A stretch of 64,000 nucleotides of DNA, taken from an uncultured Clostridia bacterium (GTDB lineage Bacteria; Bacillota; Clostridia; UBA1381). The position numbers and the translations under genes are program-made. The notes below the pieces were generated by a model. That model was given only the letters and a program-made list of their open reading frames with translations. It had not been told where the DNA came from and searched no databases. Shown here one piece after another: positions 1 through 12,900 of the stretch; position 1 is the first letter of the stretch, and every line of letters begins with the position of its first letter. Where the stretch lies: the NCBI GenBank assembly GCA_934489015.1, contig CAKSSN010000007.1:57141-121140 (forward strand). The letters run 5' to 3'.

Positions 1-3000
1 ACCGCGAAGGTTGGGGATACCGTTTATTATTATGTAGGCTTTGACGAAAGAGTCAAGGTCGATCAAAACAATGCAAAAAATCTTAAGCTTGTTATAAAAT
101 CAAATCCGAGCGGCTCTGAGGAGTTTAAGGCGGATTATGATAAAACGGACGGAAACAGACTTGTTTTTAAATATACCATTCCCGACAATACGGGCAGAAA
201 AACGGAGATAGAGGTTTTCGGAACACCGACAAAGCTTATCGGCGGAACCAAATACATAACCGATATTGCCGGAAATCCGCTTGAGAGCGAGAATGTTGGC
301 GGATATAACAATACGACTCATACAATAGACGATACGCTCACTCTTTTAAGGCCGGAGGCCTTTACCGATGACGATAAGCTTTATCCGATAACCATGCCGA
401 GAAATAAGTCGTGCAATCTTTACGGAGAAATTCCTCAGGAGATTATTTCGTCATCAAAGGGACGCCAAAAGGAAATATTCCCGAAAAGCACAACATCGGG
501 ACCGATATTTAAGATAACATTAAATGAAGAAATTCAAAAATCGTCGCTTAGTTCATCAACGCGCCTTAAGCTCAGAGTGTATGACGCGGACAAAAAGCCT
601 ACCGACAGATATGTTTATGCTTCTCTTGCCGGTGCGAGAACGGTGGGCGTCAACGACAAGGTGCAGGCAAACGGAATAAAGAGCGACGCGTATACCGAGC
701 TTTATTTCAGATACTGCCCGGAAGAGCTGCAAAATCTGCCGGTATACTATTTAAGCTTTGCAGGCGACTATAACAGCGGCAGCTTTGTGTGTGCGGAGGA
801 CCTTTTAACAACAGGCGGAGAAAAGCTTAAAAATATATCCGATCTTGAGGTAGACTGCAAAAAGCTTGTTATTGACAGCACATATACAAATCTTGCTCCG
901 CTTAAGCTGAATGTTATGATAGACACAGCCGCACCGTCGCTTGACAGCTCAACAATCCCGAGTACATGGGAAAAGGAGCTTAGCGGCGACAGTACGCTCA
1001 CATTTAAAGACAGCGGTGCGTTTGACACAAACGGAGCTTATATATCGCTTGTTTATTATGACGATAATAACAATGCGAAATATCTGAACATAAAATCCTC
1101 CGGAAGCAAAACCGCACAGCGCCTGCAGCTTGCGGCGCAGTCTAAGGGCAGCAGAGAAGCGGTTCAGGTAAATCTGGGCGGAATATCGCTTGCTTCGGAA
1201 TATCCCGAAAACAGACCGGTATATATTGAATACGAAATAAGCGACAGAGCAGGAAACAAAGCAACTAATAAGGGCATGAAAAATCTGAGGGCTTATATAG
1301 ACTCAACCGCGCCGACTGTTAAGGGCGTCAGCGAGGCGCGTGACGGCAAGGACGCTGTTGTTTCGTATGAGGTTACGGACGCAGGTGTCGGCGAAATTTC
1401 GCCTTTAATAGAATATACGCTTAAAAATCTTTCGGATCAAAATTCCGCTGATGAAAACTACAGCACAAATGACGCAAATCAGCAGATAAGAGTTTCGGCA
1501 AAGGAAAACAGCCTTGACTCATGGCAGGTTTTTGCAAGCTTTGCCGATACGGTAGGAAACAGAAGCGCAAAGTTTCCGTCGGGAATATTTATGACAGCTT
1601 CGCGTGAGTTTGCAATAGGTCTTAAGGATAGCGCAGCAAACGCCGTTTCCGACGTTCATGTTATTACGGCAGAGGCTCTTAAAATGCCTGAGAAGGACGT
1701 AAGCTTTGATGTAAGCTTTGGCTGGGTCAAGGGCTCTGCGGCGCCTGAAAACAGCGCGAAAACAGCTGTAAGCTTTAAGAGCGTATCCGAGCTTACATCA
1801 TATAATTTTGCAAATGAAGAAATTCAGAGACAATACGGCGGCGGAGATTTGTTCGCCGGAGAATACACTCTTGTAATTAAGGCAACAATGATGCCGGAGA
1901 ATATTTCGCAGCTTTTAAGACAGAGCTACTATTTTGACACAACAGCTCCGGAGGGAAGAATTGCGATAGGCAAGAGCCGCGACGGTGTAAATTCTGTTTA
2001 TAGTATCGCCTATAATCTTTTCGATGATGCTGCCGATTACAAAGGCGGAGCCTTCGTAAAGGACGAAAATATAGAGCTTTCCGGTGAAAATGCGCCGAAA
2101 ATGGAGCTTTACATAGGCGAAAAATTGGCTGACAGCTTTGCGCTTGCGAATGCGTCCGACACGAAAATGATAGATTTTTACAGAGATTATGCGCTTGGCG
2201 GAGAATATACCGACGAAACGCAGGCTTACGTGAAAATACTTTTCAGCGATAAATTCGGTCATAAATCGGAAATAACAAGCGAAAAAATGGCTGTTGATTT
2301 TAAAGCGCCCGAGATAAGCGAAATAACGGTTAAGCCGGCTTTGAAGCAGTACAGGGACGGAAGCTACATTATAAATGATTTTACGGACATAAGCGAAATT
2401 TCGGCGGTTATTGATGACAACGCCAAAGATAAGATAGACGTTTCATATATGCAGGGCGGAGAATATAAAAGGGAAAGACTCTCTGCCGGAGAGGTAAGCA
2501 TAAAAAATCCGATCAGAAGCGATTTTTCGGAGCGCTACGAGGACGGAGCATATAAGTATTATTACACCTTTGATGCTGTGGATATGGGCGGAAATGCTTC
2601 GGAAAAATCCGTTTCGTTTATTGTTGATAAACAGACTCCAGAAATTTACAGCCTTGATTTAAGCGGTGCCGATAAAATGACAAACGCCGACAGTGTAACG
2701 CTCAGCGCGATGTACAGAACGGATATGTATGAAACAACCGATGATATTGAAGCGTCGGCAGGCTCGGCGGAGGTAAATAAAACAGGTGACGGCAAACTTG
2801 AAATAAAGGTGACGGAAAACGGAAGCTATACGCTGACAGTCCGCGATTTTGTGGGTAAAATCTCGGAAAGAAGCTTTGAAATTAACTGCTTCGACCGCGA
2901 GAAGCCCTCAGCGGAGCTTATAAGCACCGTTCAGACACCTGAGGGTGCACCGTCAAAATACGGCGAAATTGTAATAAGAGCGCATGATAATGATTCGCTA

Positions 3001-6000
3001 AAGGTTTTGTCGGCGGCGGTTGTTCAGGGTGAGCCGAGCGAAAATGATTTCTTCACCGATACGGCTTCGGCGCGCGAAATTGCGCAGACAGATGAGGGCG
3101 GAGTTTATGAGGAAAACGGATATTTCGGCGATAAGGACGGATTTGCTTATGCAAAGCTTGAAAACGTATATGCTCCGAACGAAAACGGCGGCGCAGGCGC
3201 AGGCTACAAGCTTACCTATGGCGCATTGCCGAGCGGAAGCTATAATGTTTATGTTCGCGTTGAGGATAATGCCGGAAACGTTTTGACAGAAAAGCTTTGC
3301 AGCATTGAGGCGTCGGGAGAGAGGGCGCAGACAGATGTGACATATACGCCGAATACAATAACTGGCGGCGCTGTTACCGTGCGCACGGTGAGCGATATTC
3401 CTACAATGCTTCAGTATAACGCAGATGATGAGGATAACATTTCCGTTATGCAGGAGAACGTGAGAAGAAGCAGACAAAACGGATATACATATTCCTTCGG
3501 CGGAAAAACGGTTACGCTTCCCTTTGATGAAGCAAGGGATAAATATATTGAAATAAAGCGTAAGATAGAAAGCGGACGTGAGGGCGAGCTTACGGACGAG
3601 GAAAAATATATCTACAAAAATGACAAGAGTGACGACTACGGATCAAAGTACGATTACTATTTTAATGTAAGAGAATATACAACGCCGGTACTTGATATTT
3701 ATGACTATCTTTCAAACGAGTGCTTCTACAGATCGGAGTCTATGCACGATGAGCAGACGAATACGTATTTCAGCGACATTGTCACGGACGGCAAAAAGCT
3801 TGTATGGTACAGCGATGTGCTCAACATTACCGATCAGGAGGGAGATGCTATAAGACGGCTTATGCGTTCCGGAATAGGCGGCGAGAGCGACTTGGATGAG
3901 GTAAATCTCTACAGCATGGACGTTATGGATTATCCGGCAGACTTTGATAAAATGAATATAGCCGAATTTTCATCCGATGAGCTTAAGGTATATGATAAGG
4001 ACCTTGCAAAAAATCCTTTTGAGTATATGAATTATATTACTAAGGATGAAGCGCTTGCGTTTTTCGGAGAAGACTTTGACTTGTCGCTTCTTGAAAAATC
4101 GGGCGATGATTATGTGGCTCCGGTAGAAAACGGTGATGAGAGATTTTATATATCTGATCTTCCGGCAGCGCTTCAGCCGTATTTTAAGGACTGCTTGCTT
4201 TATGCAAGTCCGTTCGGCAGCATGGGCGAGCCGCTTACATTGAATGAAATTGACGAAACCGTTAAGGCTATCGAGGTTGCAAAGGAAATACGTGAAACCG
4301 CAGCGCAGCGCATTGCCGAGAAATATATAAGAAGCTATGTAGGCGCTGACGGCGGCGGATATTCCATGCAGCATATGCTCAAATTCAAATTCAATAAATC
4401 GGCGGAATATATTCTTCTCGACAGGCTCGGAAGAACAACTGTTTTGCCGATAGAGATTGACTGGATTGACCCGTCGGCTCCGCACGTGCCTGAGGAAAAC
4501 ATAGAATTTCTTGTAGGCGGCGCGCCGTTTGATGAAGCATATACAAATGCCGAGTCGGCAGAGGTTTCGGTCACACTGCCGAGTGACGGAATTTATGCGG
4601 AATACTATCTTGCAAATATTCCTGACGGAGCAGCCGCAGCGGAAGAAACCGTTGACGGATACGATATGCCTGTTTATAAGAGCTTTACATTATCGGTTAC
4701 GGATAATACAGATGTTGAATTTGATGTTGTAAATCCGAGCGTAATAGGTGATGAAACAAAAACGGCTCTTGCACATCAGGTATACTCGGTAAATAGATTT
4801 GACAGAAATGCCCCGACGGCTAAATTGAATTATCTGTCGGCAAAGGCTTCTGACGGTACGTTTGTAAATACAGATGTAACAGTAAGCCTGAGCGATATTT
4901 CCGACGACTTTACGGAAAATGCGAATATAAAGGCAAATGAGCTGTCACACACGTTTACCGAAAACGGCGATTTCACATTTACTCTTACGGATGATGCGGG
5001 AAACGTAAGCTACATTACGGCGAGCGTTGACTACATAGATAAAACGCCTGTAAATCTCACCGCAAAGGTTATGAGCGGCGCAAAGGAAATTGACAGCTTT
5101 AAAATCACGTCAAACGCGGACGATTATAAAAATACGTCTGTACGCTATGACTACAGCGGCGGATACTTAAATGAGGACGCGGAGGTTTATATTTATTCTT
5201 CAGGCTCTCTTGTAAAGGTTATGAAGGTGTCGGACAGCGACGAGCACAGCTATGAATATACTTCAAGATCGTCAAGCAAGGGAACGCTTACGATAAGCGG
5301 CATGAAGTTCGATATGGAGCCGCCGTCGGCTGATGTTTCCTACAGCTATACCAAGGCGGCGGGAAATGTAAAGGATTATGTTACGGCAAATATTTCTCTT
5401 TCGGATAACATATCCTCCGATATTAAGCTTTTGTCGGTAACGGGACGCGATGACAGCGCAAAGCTGTATGATACGTCCGATGTAAAGGAAAATGCCGACG
5501 GCACAAGAAGCGTTGTGTTTAAAAATAACGGCTATGCAAAGCTGATGTTTGCCGACGAAGCGGGGAACACGACTGAGGTTAATTTAAATGTTTCAACGCT
5601 TGAGAGAAGCCAGCCCAGAGCGTTTGTATCGTACAGCACGAAAAAGCTTACAAACGGCGATGTTACTGCCAATATAAGTCTTGATAAAATTGCCGATTAT
5701 CAGATATATGACGAAAACGGCACATTGCTCAGAGATTACGGCGGAACATATTCATCATATATATCGTACACGTTTACAGATAACGGCTCAAGGGTTTTCA
5801 AATTCCGCGATACGAGCGCGAACGAAACCGACGGTCTTATTGCAACGGTTGATAATATTGATAAGCAGAAGCCTGTTCTGACGGCGCGTGTGGAGTATGA
5901 TGTAATGTATGACGACTCCAATAATAGGGTAAGTTTTCCCGGATGCGCAACAATTGTTCTTGAAGCGCAGGGTACCGATATTCTTGAGGGAAATGACGCG

Positions 6001-6915
6001 GATACGGTGTTTATAACAAATGCCGCGCAGTCTAAATATCACACCGTTATGAATAACGGCAGGTATAACTTTAAGTATATGGACGAGGCAGGAAACTTTG
6101 ACACGATTTATGTTGATGTAACAGACATTGACAAAACCGCGCCGACAGCTTCGGACAGCGGAAATCCGACATCGTGGACAAATGAAATTCCGAACATAAC
6201 CGTAAGCGCAAACAGAAAAGCGGGCGGCGGTGAGGCATATGTTGTTCAAAACGGAGAGAAATACACAAGCGTTACGTTTAATCCGACAGAAAACGCAGTT
6301 TATTCGTTTATGATAACAGATGTGTACGGCAACAGCTCAACGCATACCGTCGACGTAAAATATGTTGACATTACGCCTCCGGAGCTTAAATATACCGGAA
6401 CGCAGAACATATTTATAAAGAGCGGAGAATTCAGCAGAGCTGATTTTGAAACGGTAACCGCAGAGGATTATGAGTCCGGCGTAAAGGGTGATGTAACGGC
6501 CGACTACGGCTCGTTTGACCAAAACGTACCCGGAAGATACCCTGTTACGTTTATGGCTGAGGACATTGCCGGAAACAAGGCATACCTTACAAGATACATT
6601 CAGGTAATAGGTAAAAACGATGTGTTTGCCGCAATAAACGGCGAAATACTCGTACCCGGTGAGCAGACAAATTACTGGATCGGCAACGATATGGAGCTTT
6701 CGTTTGTAAATGCAGACAAGAACGGAAATAAGGTTTCATATGCGTTTGTTAAAGGCTACTATAACGGAGCGGAGCTAAAGGGCAAGTCATTTAAGACGCT
6801 CGCTGCCGCTGATGCGAAAATCAGTCTTGAGCCGGAGGAAACGGGAATGTATACATTGTTTATGCAGACCGAAAACAGAATAACCTATGTAATGTATGTA
6901 TTTATTGCAGGTTAA
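1..6915 (+). CDS. Giant exported Ig-like repeat protein, 5' end missing
   Basis: The reading frame is open from base 1, so the gene starts before the window; at least 2304 residues are visible. The protein is a string of beta-rich modules with recurring phrases such as DKTAPT, DITPPEL, DDAGN and EDIAGNKAY, typical of bacterial Ig-like/cadherin-like repeats in surface proteins. The last roughly 100 residues fit a DUF5011/HYR-type Ig domain (about residues 2120-2205). A central stretch (about residues 1120-1470) breaks the repeat pattern and is richer in charged and helical sequence. No cell-wall anchor (LPXTG or SLH) is seen at the C-terminus. It ends 52 bp before the next large secreted-protein gene on the same strand, so the two are probably co-transcribed and may act together at the surface. 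A role in adhesion or as a structural fibre is inference. Confidence 0.8.
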   Translation, partial: TAKVGDTVYYYVGFDERVKVDQNNAKNLKLVIKSNPSGSEEFKADYDKTDGNRLVFKYTIPDNTGRKTEIEVFGTPTKLIGGTKYITDIAGNPLESENVGGYNNTTHTIDDTLTLLRPEAFTDDDKLYPITMPRNKSCNLYGEIPQEIISSSKGRQKEIFPKSTTSGPIFKITLNEEIQKSSLSSSTRLKLRVYDADKKPTDRYVYASLAGARTVGVNDKVQANGIKSDAYTELYFRYCPEELQNLPVYYLSFAGDYNSGSFVCAEDLLTTGGEKLKNISDLEVDCKKLVIDSTYTNLAPLKLNVMIDTAAPSLDSSTIPSTWEKELSGDSTLTFKDSGAFDTNGAYISLVYYDDNNNAKYLNIKSSGSKTAQRLQLAAQSKGSREAVQVNLGGISLASEYPENRPVYIEYEISDRAGNKATNKGMKNLRAYIDSTAPTVKGVSEARDGKDAVVSYEVTDAGVGEISPLIEYTLKNLSDQNSADENYSTNDANQQIRVSAKENSLDSWQVFASFADTVGNRSAKFPSGIFMTASREFAIGLKDSAANAVSDVHVITAEALKMPEKDVSFDVSFGWVKGSAAPENSAKTAVSFKSVSELTSYNFANEEIQRQYGGGDLFAGEYTLVIKATMMPENISQLLRQSYYFDTTAPEGRIAIGKSRDGVNSVYSIAYNLFDDAADYKGGAFVKDENIELSGENAPKMELYIGEKLADSFALANASDTKMIDFYRDYALGGEYTDETQAYVKILFSDKFGHKSEITSEKMAVDFKAPEISEITVKPALKQYRDGSYIINDFTDISEISAVIDDNAKDKIDVSYMQGGEYKRERLSAGEVSIKNPIRSDFSERYEDGAYKYYYTFDAVDMGGNASEKSVSFIVDKQTPEIYSLDLSGADKMTNADSVTLSAMYRTDMYETTDDIEASAGSAEVNKTGDGKLEIKVTENGSYTLTVRDFVGKISERSFEINCFDREKPSAELISTVQTPEGAPSKYGEIVIRAHDNDSLKVLSAAVVQGEPSENDFFTDTASAREIAQTDEGGVYEENGYFGDKDGFAYAKLENVYAPNENGGAGAGYKLTYGALPSGSYNVYVRVEDNAGNVLTEKLCSIEASGERAQTDVTYTPNTITGGAVTVRTVSDIPTMLQYNADDEDNISVMQENVRRSRQNGYTYSFGGKTVTLPFDEARDKYIEIKRKIESGREGELTDEEKYIYKNDKSDDYGSKYDYYFNVREYTTPVLDIYDYLSNECFYRSESMHDEQTNTYFSDIVTDGKKLVWYSDVLNITDQEGDAIRRLMRSGIGGESDLDEVNLYSMDVMDYPADFDKMNIAEFSSDELKVYDKDLAKNPFEYMNYITKDEALAFFGEDFDLSLLEKSGDDYVAPVENGDERFYISDLPAALQPYFKDCLLYASPFGSMGEPLTLNEIDETVKAIEVAKEIRETAAQRIAEKYIRSYVGADGGGYSMQHMLKFKFNKSAEYILLDRLGRTTVLPIEIDWIDPSAPHVPEENIEFLVGGAPFDEAYTNAESAEVSVTLPSDGIYAEYYLANIPDGAAAAEETVDGYDMPVYKSFTLSVTDNTDVEFDVVNPSVIGDETKTALAHQVYSVNRFDRNAPTAKLNYLSAKASDGTFVNTDVTVSLSDISDDFTENANIKANELSHTFTENGDFTFTLTDDAGNVSYITASVDYIDKTPVNLTAKVMSGAKEIDSFKITSNADDYKNTSVRYDYSGGYLNEDAEVYIYSSGSLVKVMKVSDSDEHSYEYTSRSSSKGTLTISGMKFDMEPPSADVSYSYTKAAGNVKDYVTANISLSDNISSDIKLLSVTGRDDSAKLYDTSDVKENADGTRSVVFKNNGYAKLMFADEAGNTTEVNLNVSTLERSQPRAFVSYSTKKLTNGDVTANISLDKIADYQIYDENGTLLRDYGGTYSSYISYTFTDNGSRVFKFRDTSANETDGLIATVDNIDKQKPVLTARVEYDVMYDDSNNRVSFPGCATIVLEAQGTDILEGNDADTVFITNAAQSKYHTVMNNGRYNFKYMDEAGNFDTIYVDVTDIDKTAPTASDSGNPTSWTNEIPNITVSANRKAGGGEAYVVQNGEKYTSVTFNPTENAVYSFMITDVYGNSSTHTVDVKYVDITPPELKYTGTQNIFIKSGEFSRADFETVTAEDYESGVKGDVTADYGSFDQNVPGRYPVTFMAEDIAGNKAYLTRYIQVIGKNDVFAAINGEILVPGEQTNYWIGNDMELSFVNADKNGNKVSYAFVKGYYNGAELKGKSFKTLAAADAKISLEPEETGMYTLFMQTENRITYVMYVFIAG

Positions 6916-6967
6916 TGGGATGCTAAAAAACCGCAAAATCAATTCGGGATTTATGAAAGGAGCAATA

Positions 6968-9900
6968 ATGAAGAAAATATTATCATTTATCCTTGCTGCC
7001 GCGCTGTTTGCAGGTGTGCTTCCGACAAGCTTTGCCGACAGCAGCGACATAAGCATTGATAACGATTATATAAAAGCATATGTAAAGCAGGACGGCTCGG
7101 CGTTCGGGATTAACACCGTAAAGGGTGTTCCGGCAAAGCGCTACGATGACAATCAGCCGCTTTTGTATGACGGCGATGATAAATTTGCCACGTCCTATAC
7201 CACCGTCAGAATAATAAAAAATCCGGGTGCGGCAAACGAGGAAGCGGCGGATTACGTTTATGGCAGCTCGCAGGGCGTAATTGTTTCAGCGCCGCAGGTA
7301 CAGCAGATAGACGGGGAAAACCGTGCTGTTGTATCACAGTGGGCAGTTGACGGAGTGACTGTTACGCAGAAAATTATAATAAATTCAAATACGGCATCTG
7401 CCGCAGGCGGATATGCCGATGTTGAATATTCATATTATAATGCAAATCCCGCGCCTGTAGGAGTGGGTATAAGAATTTTGTTTGATACGAAAATTGCGTC
7501 AAATGACGGAGGTTCGTTCTTTGTAAACGGCTCTTCAAATGCAATTTCAAGAGAAACGGAGTTTGAGGGCGACAGCGTTCCGGAGTGGTTTTCCGTATCG
7601 GACAGCGTTACATATTCGACTACAAGCGCATACGGACTTTTAAAAAATTCGTCAATGCGCCGTTATCCCGATAAGGTGCAGGCGGCTCACTGGTATAATC
7701 TTGCGAACACGCTTTGGGACTATTCGGTAAATACGGGTCTTAATTTTGACGATTATTATAACGAATACCGCTGCCCCGACAGCGCTGTTTCGATTATGTT
7801 TAACCCGGAGCTTGTAGCCTCCGGTGAAAGCCTTTCGATTGATACAATGTACGGTGTGGGAGAGCTTTCCGGTACGGAAACATCAACCGACGGCTGCGTG
7901 CTGACAGTAACTCAAAAGGAAGCGCTTTATCCGAATGATGATAAATCGGGCTATAAAAATGACGGCGAAATAACGCTTTATCTTACAATTGATAATTCCG
8001 ACAGGGATTCGCGTCAGATAGTTGACGGAAAGGTAAGACTTTCGTTTCAGGATAAAATTGTTGATGATGAAAACAACATGACGCAGGAGCCTGCCGTTTG
8101 GGTAGCCTCCGAAAGGGAAGAGGACGAAGTAATCAGCGTCGGAACGATAAATCGCGGCGCGATAAAGCGGAATATTCCAATTAAGCTTAAGGCGCGCCCG
8201 GTTTACGAAAAGGATGAGTCAAACGGCGACCCCGACGCACCGGATATAGTTTACGCACCGACATCCGGATATAATCTTCGCACCTCAATTGACACAAGAA
8301 AAATAACAATGAGCCTTACCGGAAACGGAAATCCGATACCGACAGTAGGCTCAAAGGTTGTAACGCTTCCGTCGCTCGGTGACGGAGAGGTTGACCTTGC
8401 CTTTACGGAGATTAACCCGAAAAAGATTTATTATGAGGGATATTCGTATTTTGCAATTCAGGCAACCGGCAGAAATTTCGGCATTATGACCGATAAGACA
8501 AACTGGACGGCTTACCTTACGGATATTGTTTCGGGAGATATTATAAATATCGACAGCTTCAACTGCTCTGTCGACACCGAAAACAAGCAGCTCGGTCTTC
8601 TTGTTGATATGGAAAGACGGCTCGGAAAATTTAAGCTGACGATAGAGTTTAAAAACAGCGTTGAATATCTCGGTAAAATGGAGTTTGACAAAAAGTCGGA
8701 TTACATTGAAACAACGAGTGACGAAAAATATAAAAATCGCGGCTATTCCGTTGCGGTAATTGCCAGAACGTCTGAAAATACCGATTATGAAATGGCACTT
8801 TTCACGACCGAAACCGGAAAAAGTCTTTTAGGCTCGAAATCACCTGAGGAGCAGTATGCGGAATATAAGGAGAAAATAGAGGAAAAGAAAGGCGAAATGC
8901 TCCTTGAAGCGCGCGGAGTTTTCAAGGTGCTTTATAAGGAGGGTAAAGACGGGCTCGGTGAAAAAGGCTTTGTTATAAGCACCGATCCGCAGCGTAACAA
9001 TCCGGATATTATCGGTTTTGAGTCGGTAGCCGGCTCCGATAACGTAAAGCTTAATCGTATACTTTATTACAATACAAGTATACCTATGACTATAAAGGCG
9101 GACTTTACAAGTGACGGAAAGCCCTCTGCAATGCGCATTGAGGGTGACGGAGATTTGAGCATAATAAATGCGTCAACAATCTGGAAAAACCGCTTTATGA
9201 TTAAGCTGCCTATGGGAAGCTATTTTACATATGACATTGATGACGAAGCGGTTGCATCGCGTGCGGAAGCGCCGAAGCTTCAGCTTCTCGGCGGCGGCTG
9301 GCTGCTGCAGAATTTGGGCGGATTTATATTCAGTTTAAATTACGGCGTTCTCGGCTGTCAGGACGGAAGATATACGATAGATTTCAGCGGCTCTGTTTCA
9401 TTCCCGCTCGGAATGAGCAAGAGTGAGGACGAAGCGCAGCCGTCAGCGTCTGCATCTCCGTCGGATCAGCCGTCTGACTCGCCGTCAACGGCGCCCACAC
9501 CGCAGCCGTCCGACTCGCCGTCGACTGCGCCTACGGCAAGACCGACAGCGCGTCCGTCATCTGCGCCGACATCCGCGTCGGGATCTGGAACTTCAACCGG
9601 AACTCCGCCGCCGCAGACGGTTTGGAAAGCCGGAACTAAGCCGACTTCAACGCCGATAATGACGTCATCTCCGACAAGAGTGACAGCGGCGCCCACAACA
9701 GCGCCGACAGCAGCACCGTCTGCCGCACCTACGACAAGACCGACAACAGCGCCCACGTCCGCACCGACAACAGCGCCCACGTCCGCACCGACAACGGCGC
9801 CGACGACAAGGCCGACAACAGCACCTACATCGCAGCCGTCCGCATCACCGTCGAGCGCACCTACAACACGGCCTACAACAGCGCCGTCTGCAGCACCGAC

Positions 9901-12900
9901 GTCTGCACCTTTACCGTCGCAGGCTGCGGCTGCCGCAAGGTCAAAGGCAAAAGAGCTGTTTTCTGAGGGAAATTCATCTACAAAATCTCTCGGAAGATTT
10001 GGTGACGGCGGCTCGCTCGGAATATCTATAGATTCGGTTTTGTTCGGTGAGCATGAGGACAGAAAAGATGAAGAAAAAATAATAACCGGATTTGTCGGAG
10101 TTGCGGCAACGGTTAATCTCCAGCTGCCGAAATCGGTATTCCCGGCAGGCGGAAATCAAAATAATGACCCGGCTCTTTCAAACGGAGCTGCGGCGTCAAA
10201 CCCGACAGACCCGTCGCAGACAATTGTAAGCGCAAGCAATTCAAACGCTACAACTGCGGCAGGTCAAAACCAAAATGCAAGCGCCGCAAGAGCTAAAAAT
10301 AAGGGTAAATTAAACAGCTTCTCTCTCGGCGCAACGTTTAACACGTATGAATTTAATGCCGGAGTTGATCTCGGCTTCGGAGTAGGCCCTATAAGCACAG
10401 CGTTCAGAATGAGCCTTGCGGAAATGGACAACGGTAAAATAATGCTCGACAGCATTTACCTTGAAATAAAGGGCTTTACCGTTCCGATTGTTCCGGGCGT
10501 ATCGAGCCTTTCGGGACTCGGCGGCGGAATAACCGATCTTGCAAGCTCTATAAATTATAACGGTGACGCGCGTCCGCCGGTTACCGTAAATGTAATGGCG
10601 GCATTTGATATTGTAACCGTTATGGTAATGCAGTGTGATATGTCGGTTTCGGGCAACGGACTTTCGTTCAGCGTAACAGGCGCACCTAAGGGCTTTGATC
10701 AGATTAAGTTTGTGGCAAAGGGCGAATTTGACTGGACCACAGGCTTTACAGCGCGGCTTTCCGGTACCGTTGATATGTTTTCGGGAGTCGTAAAGGGAAA
10801 TGTGAGCCTTGCGCTTACAACAAATCCGCAGTTTTATCTTATAGGAAAAATAAGCGGAAGCCTTAATATTCCGGGACTCGGAACGCTTGCCGGAGTGTCG
10901 CTTGCGATAACGAATAAGTTTATCTCCGGCGGAGTGAGAGTGTTTATATTCAGCGGAGGCTTTGTATATTACTATGACAGCAATAACTTCCGTCTGCTTT
11001 CGGGCAGTGAGGTTGATGAAATAGCTGATATTGATTTTGACTCGGAGGAATTGACGAAAAAGACAACAAATCCGAATGCTCCGAGCCAGATGAGTTTTCT
11101 TGAAGCGTTTGAAGTGCCCGGAGAAAACGGAGCTGTAACTCTTATGGGTATAGGAGCAGGAGCGAGCGTGCTTGAAACAAGCGTTGACCGCTCTGTAACG
11201 TCTTCATTTGCCGGAGCGGCAGGATCGGGCGGAGCAAGCGGCTTTGATACAAATATTACGCGCTCACAGATAACCGGAAACGATATTGTTCTGAGAGTAT
11301 ACTATAGCGGAGATACTGCGCCGCAGCTTTCTGTTACAAGACCGGACGGCAGCGATTATCCGCTTGTTGAATACGACTATGAAAAGACTCAGGAGGAAAA
11401 CAACGCACTCGGAGCAAATATGCTCTTTAAGGAAAGGGAAAACGCAAAGAACGGTCAGACTGAAAAATATGCGTATATCAGCCTTTATAATCCATCGCTT
11501 ACAGAGGGTAAATGGAGCGTTAAGTCAACAAACGGCGCACAGATAAGCGATTATACAGTTTTATCCGTTCCGACTGTTACCCCGAAGCTTTCTGTTGACA
11601 GCGCATCAATTTCGGGAAATATACTCAGCGCATCATGGACGGCAGACGACAGCGCAAATGTTACGGTATCACTTGTTCCGTCAGATGAAAACGGAAAGCC
11701 GGTTATAGAGTCGTTTACCGATGAAAACGGAAATCTTATAGAAAACGAACATCCTGGATATATACTGCACAGCGCCGTAGGCTCGGCAAATGCGGATATT
11801 GATATAAATATTCCGTCAGGCAGATATATTGTAAGGCTGGATTCGATAGTAAATAACACTATGTTCACAAGCGCGTATACGTCAGAGCCGCTGATGTATA
11901 CAAACCCGAACACGCTGTCTGAGCCTGTATTTGAGGCTGTGGCAGGCGGTGACGGAAGAATAAACATAAAATCAACCGTTCCGGAAAATGCAACAGGTGT
12001 TCAGTTTAATGTATACAAGCGCACGGAAAACGGCTCGGCAGAGCTGCTCGGCGGAATAGGCGGATATGTGGGCGATTTCGACGGCAAGGGAGAAATAGAA
12101 ACATATTTTAAGGGTCAGAATACCGTTCTCGGAAGCGACGGCGAAACGAGATACACGTCGGCGATAGTTCCGGGTGAAACATATTTTGTTGAAGCGTATG
12201 CGGTGAACATGAACGAGGGGAGCGGATATTATTCGAGCGAAAGGGTGAGAAGTACTGATATAACAGTGCCTGTTCCCATTCCGCCGCAGGTAAAGGTTGA
12301 CGTAGTTTCATATGACGCAAAAAGCAAAACGGACGACAAGAGCATACCGTATTTGCAGATAACAAACCCGAATTTCCTTATAAGCTATGAAATCACCAAT
12401 TTCGGCGATGCTCCGAACGATGAGGTTACGGTAAGATTTGATGTTGACGAAAAGCGCTACGGTGATGTTCTTACAAACAGAGCCGGAGAAAGCGCGTGCG
12501 GATATGCGGCGTTCAGCCTGACGGACGGAGATCACTTTGTAGATGTTATATTTACAAATAAGGCAGGCGATGTTACGGTTGTAACCAAAAAGCTTTCGCT
12601 TGACTCAATTCCGGCGGATATAAAAATAGAATATCCGCAAAACGGAAGCCTCTATGATCCGTCTGTCGGAATACCGATAAGGCTTACAACGGACGATAAT
12701 GCAAAAATATCGGTATATCTTGACGATGTGCCGGTTGTGTCGGAAAAAACCGTTGGCGGACGCGACAGAGTCTTTGAAGAAACAATACCCGTTATTTTGC
12801 CGCTGTATTCGCACGAGGTTAAAATTGTTGCTGCGGATAAAAACGGAAACACTACAACGCATATTGCAACCGTTGTAAACAAAAACGCGTCAAAAATCGG

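Noticed and set aside
1..393. Treating the first gene as starting at the ATG at 394
   Set aside because: The same frame is open back to base 1 with protein-like sequence, and there is no ribosome site or signal peptide at 394.
2998..3477. 159-codon antisense frame inside the first giant gene
   Set aside because: Composition-driven shadow of a strong coding frame; no start signal and no recognisable domain.
9466..9780. Antisense Val/Gly/Ala-rich open frame opposite the Pro/Thr/Ser linker
   Set aside because: It is the mirror of a low-complexity coding repeat and has no ribosome site or conserved pattern.
9670..9920. Short repeated units that resemble a CRISPR-like array
   Set aside because: The repeats are in-frame codons for PTSAPT/PTTAPT with no unique spacers, so it is a protein linker.
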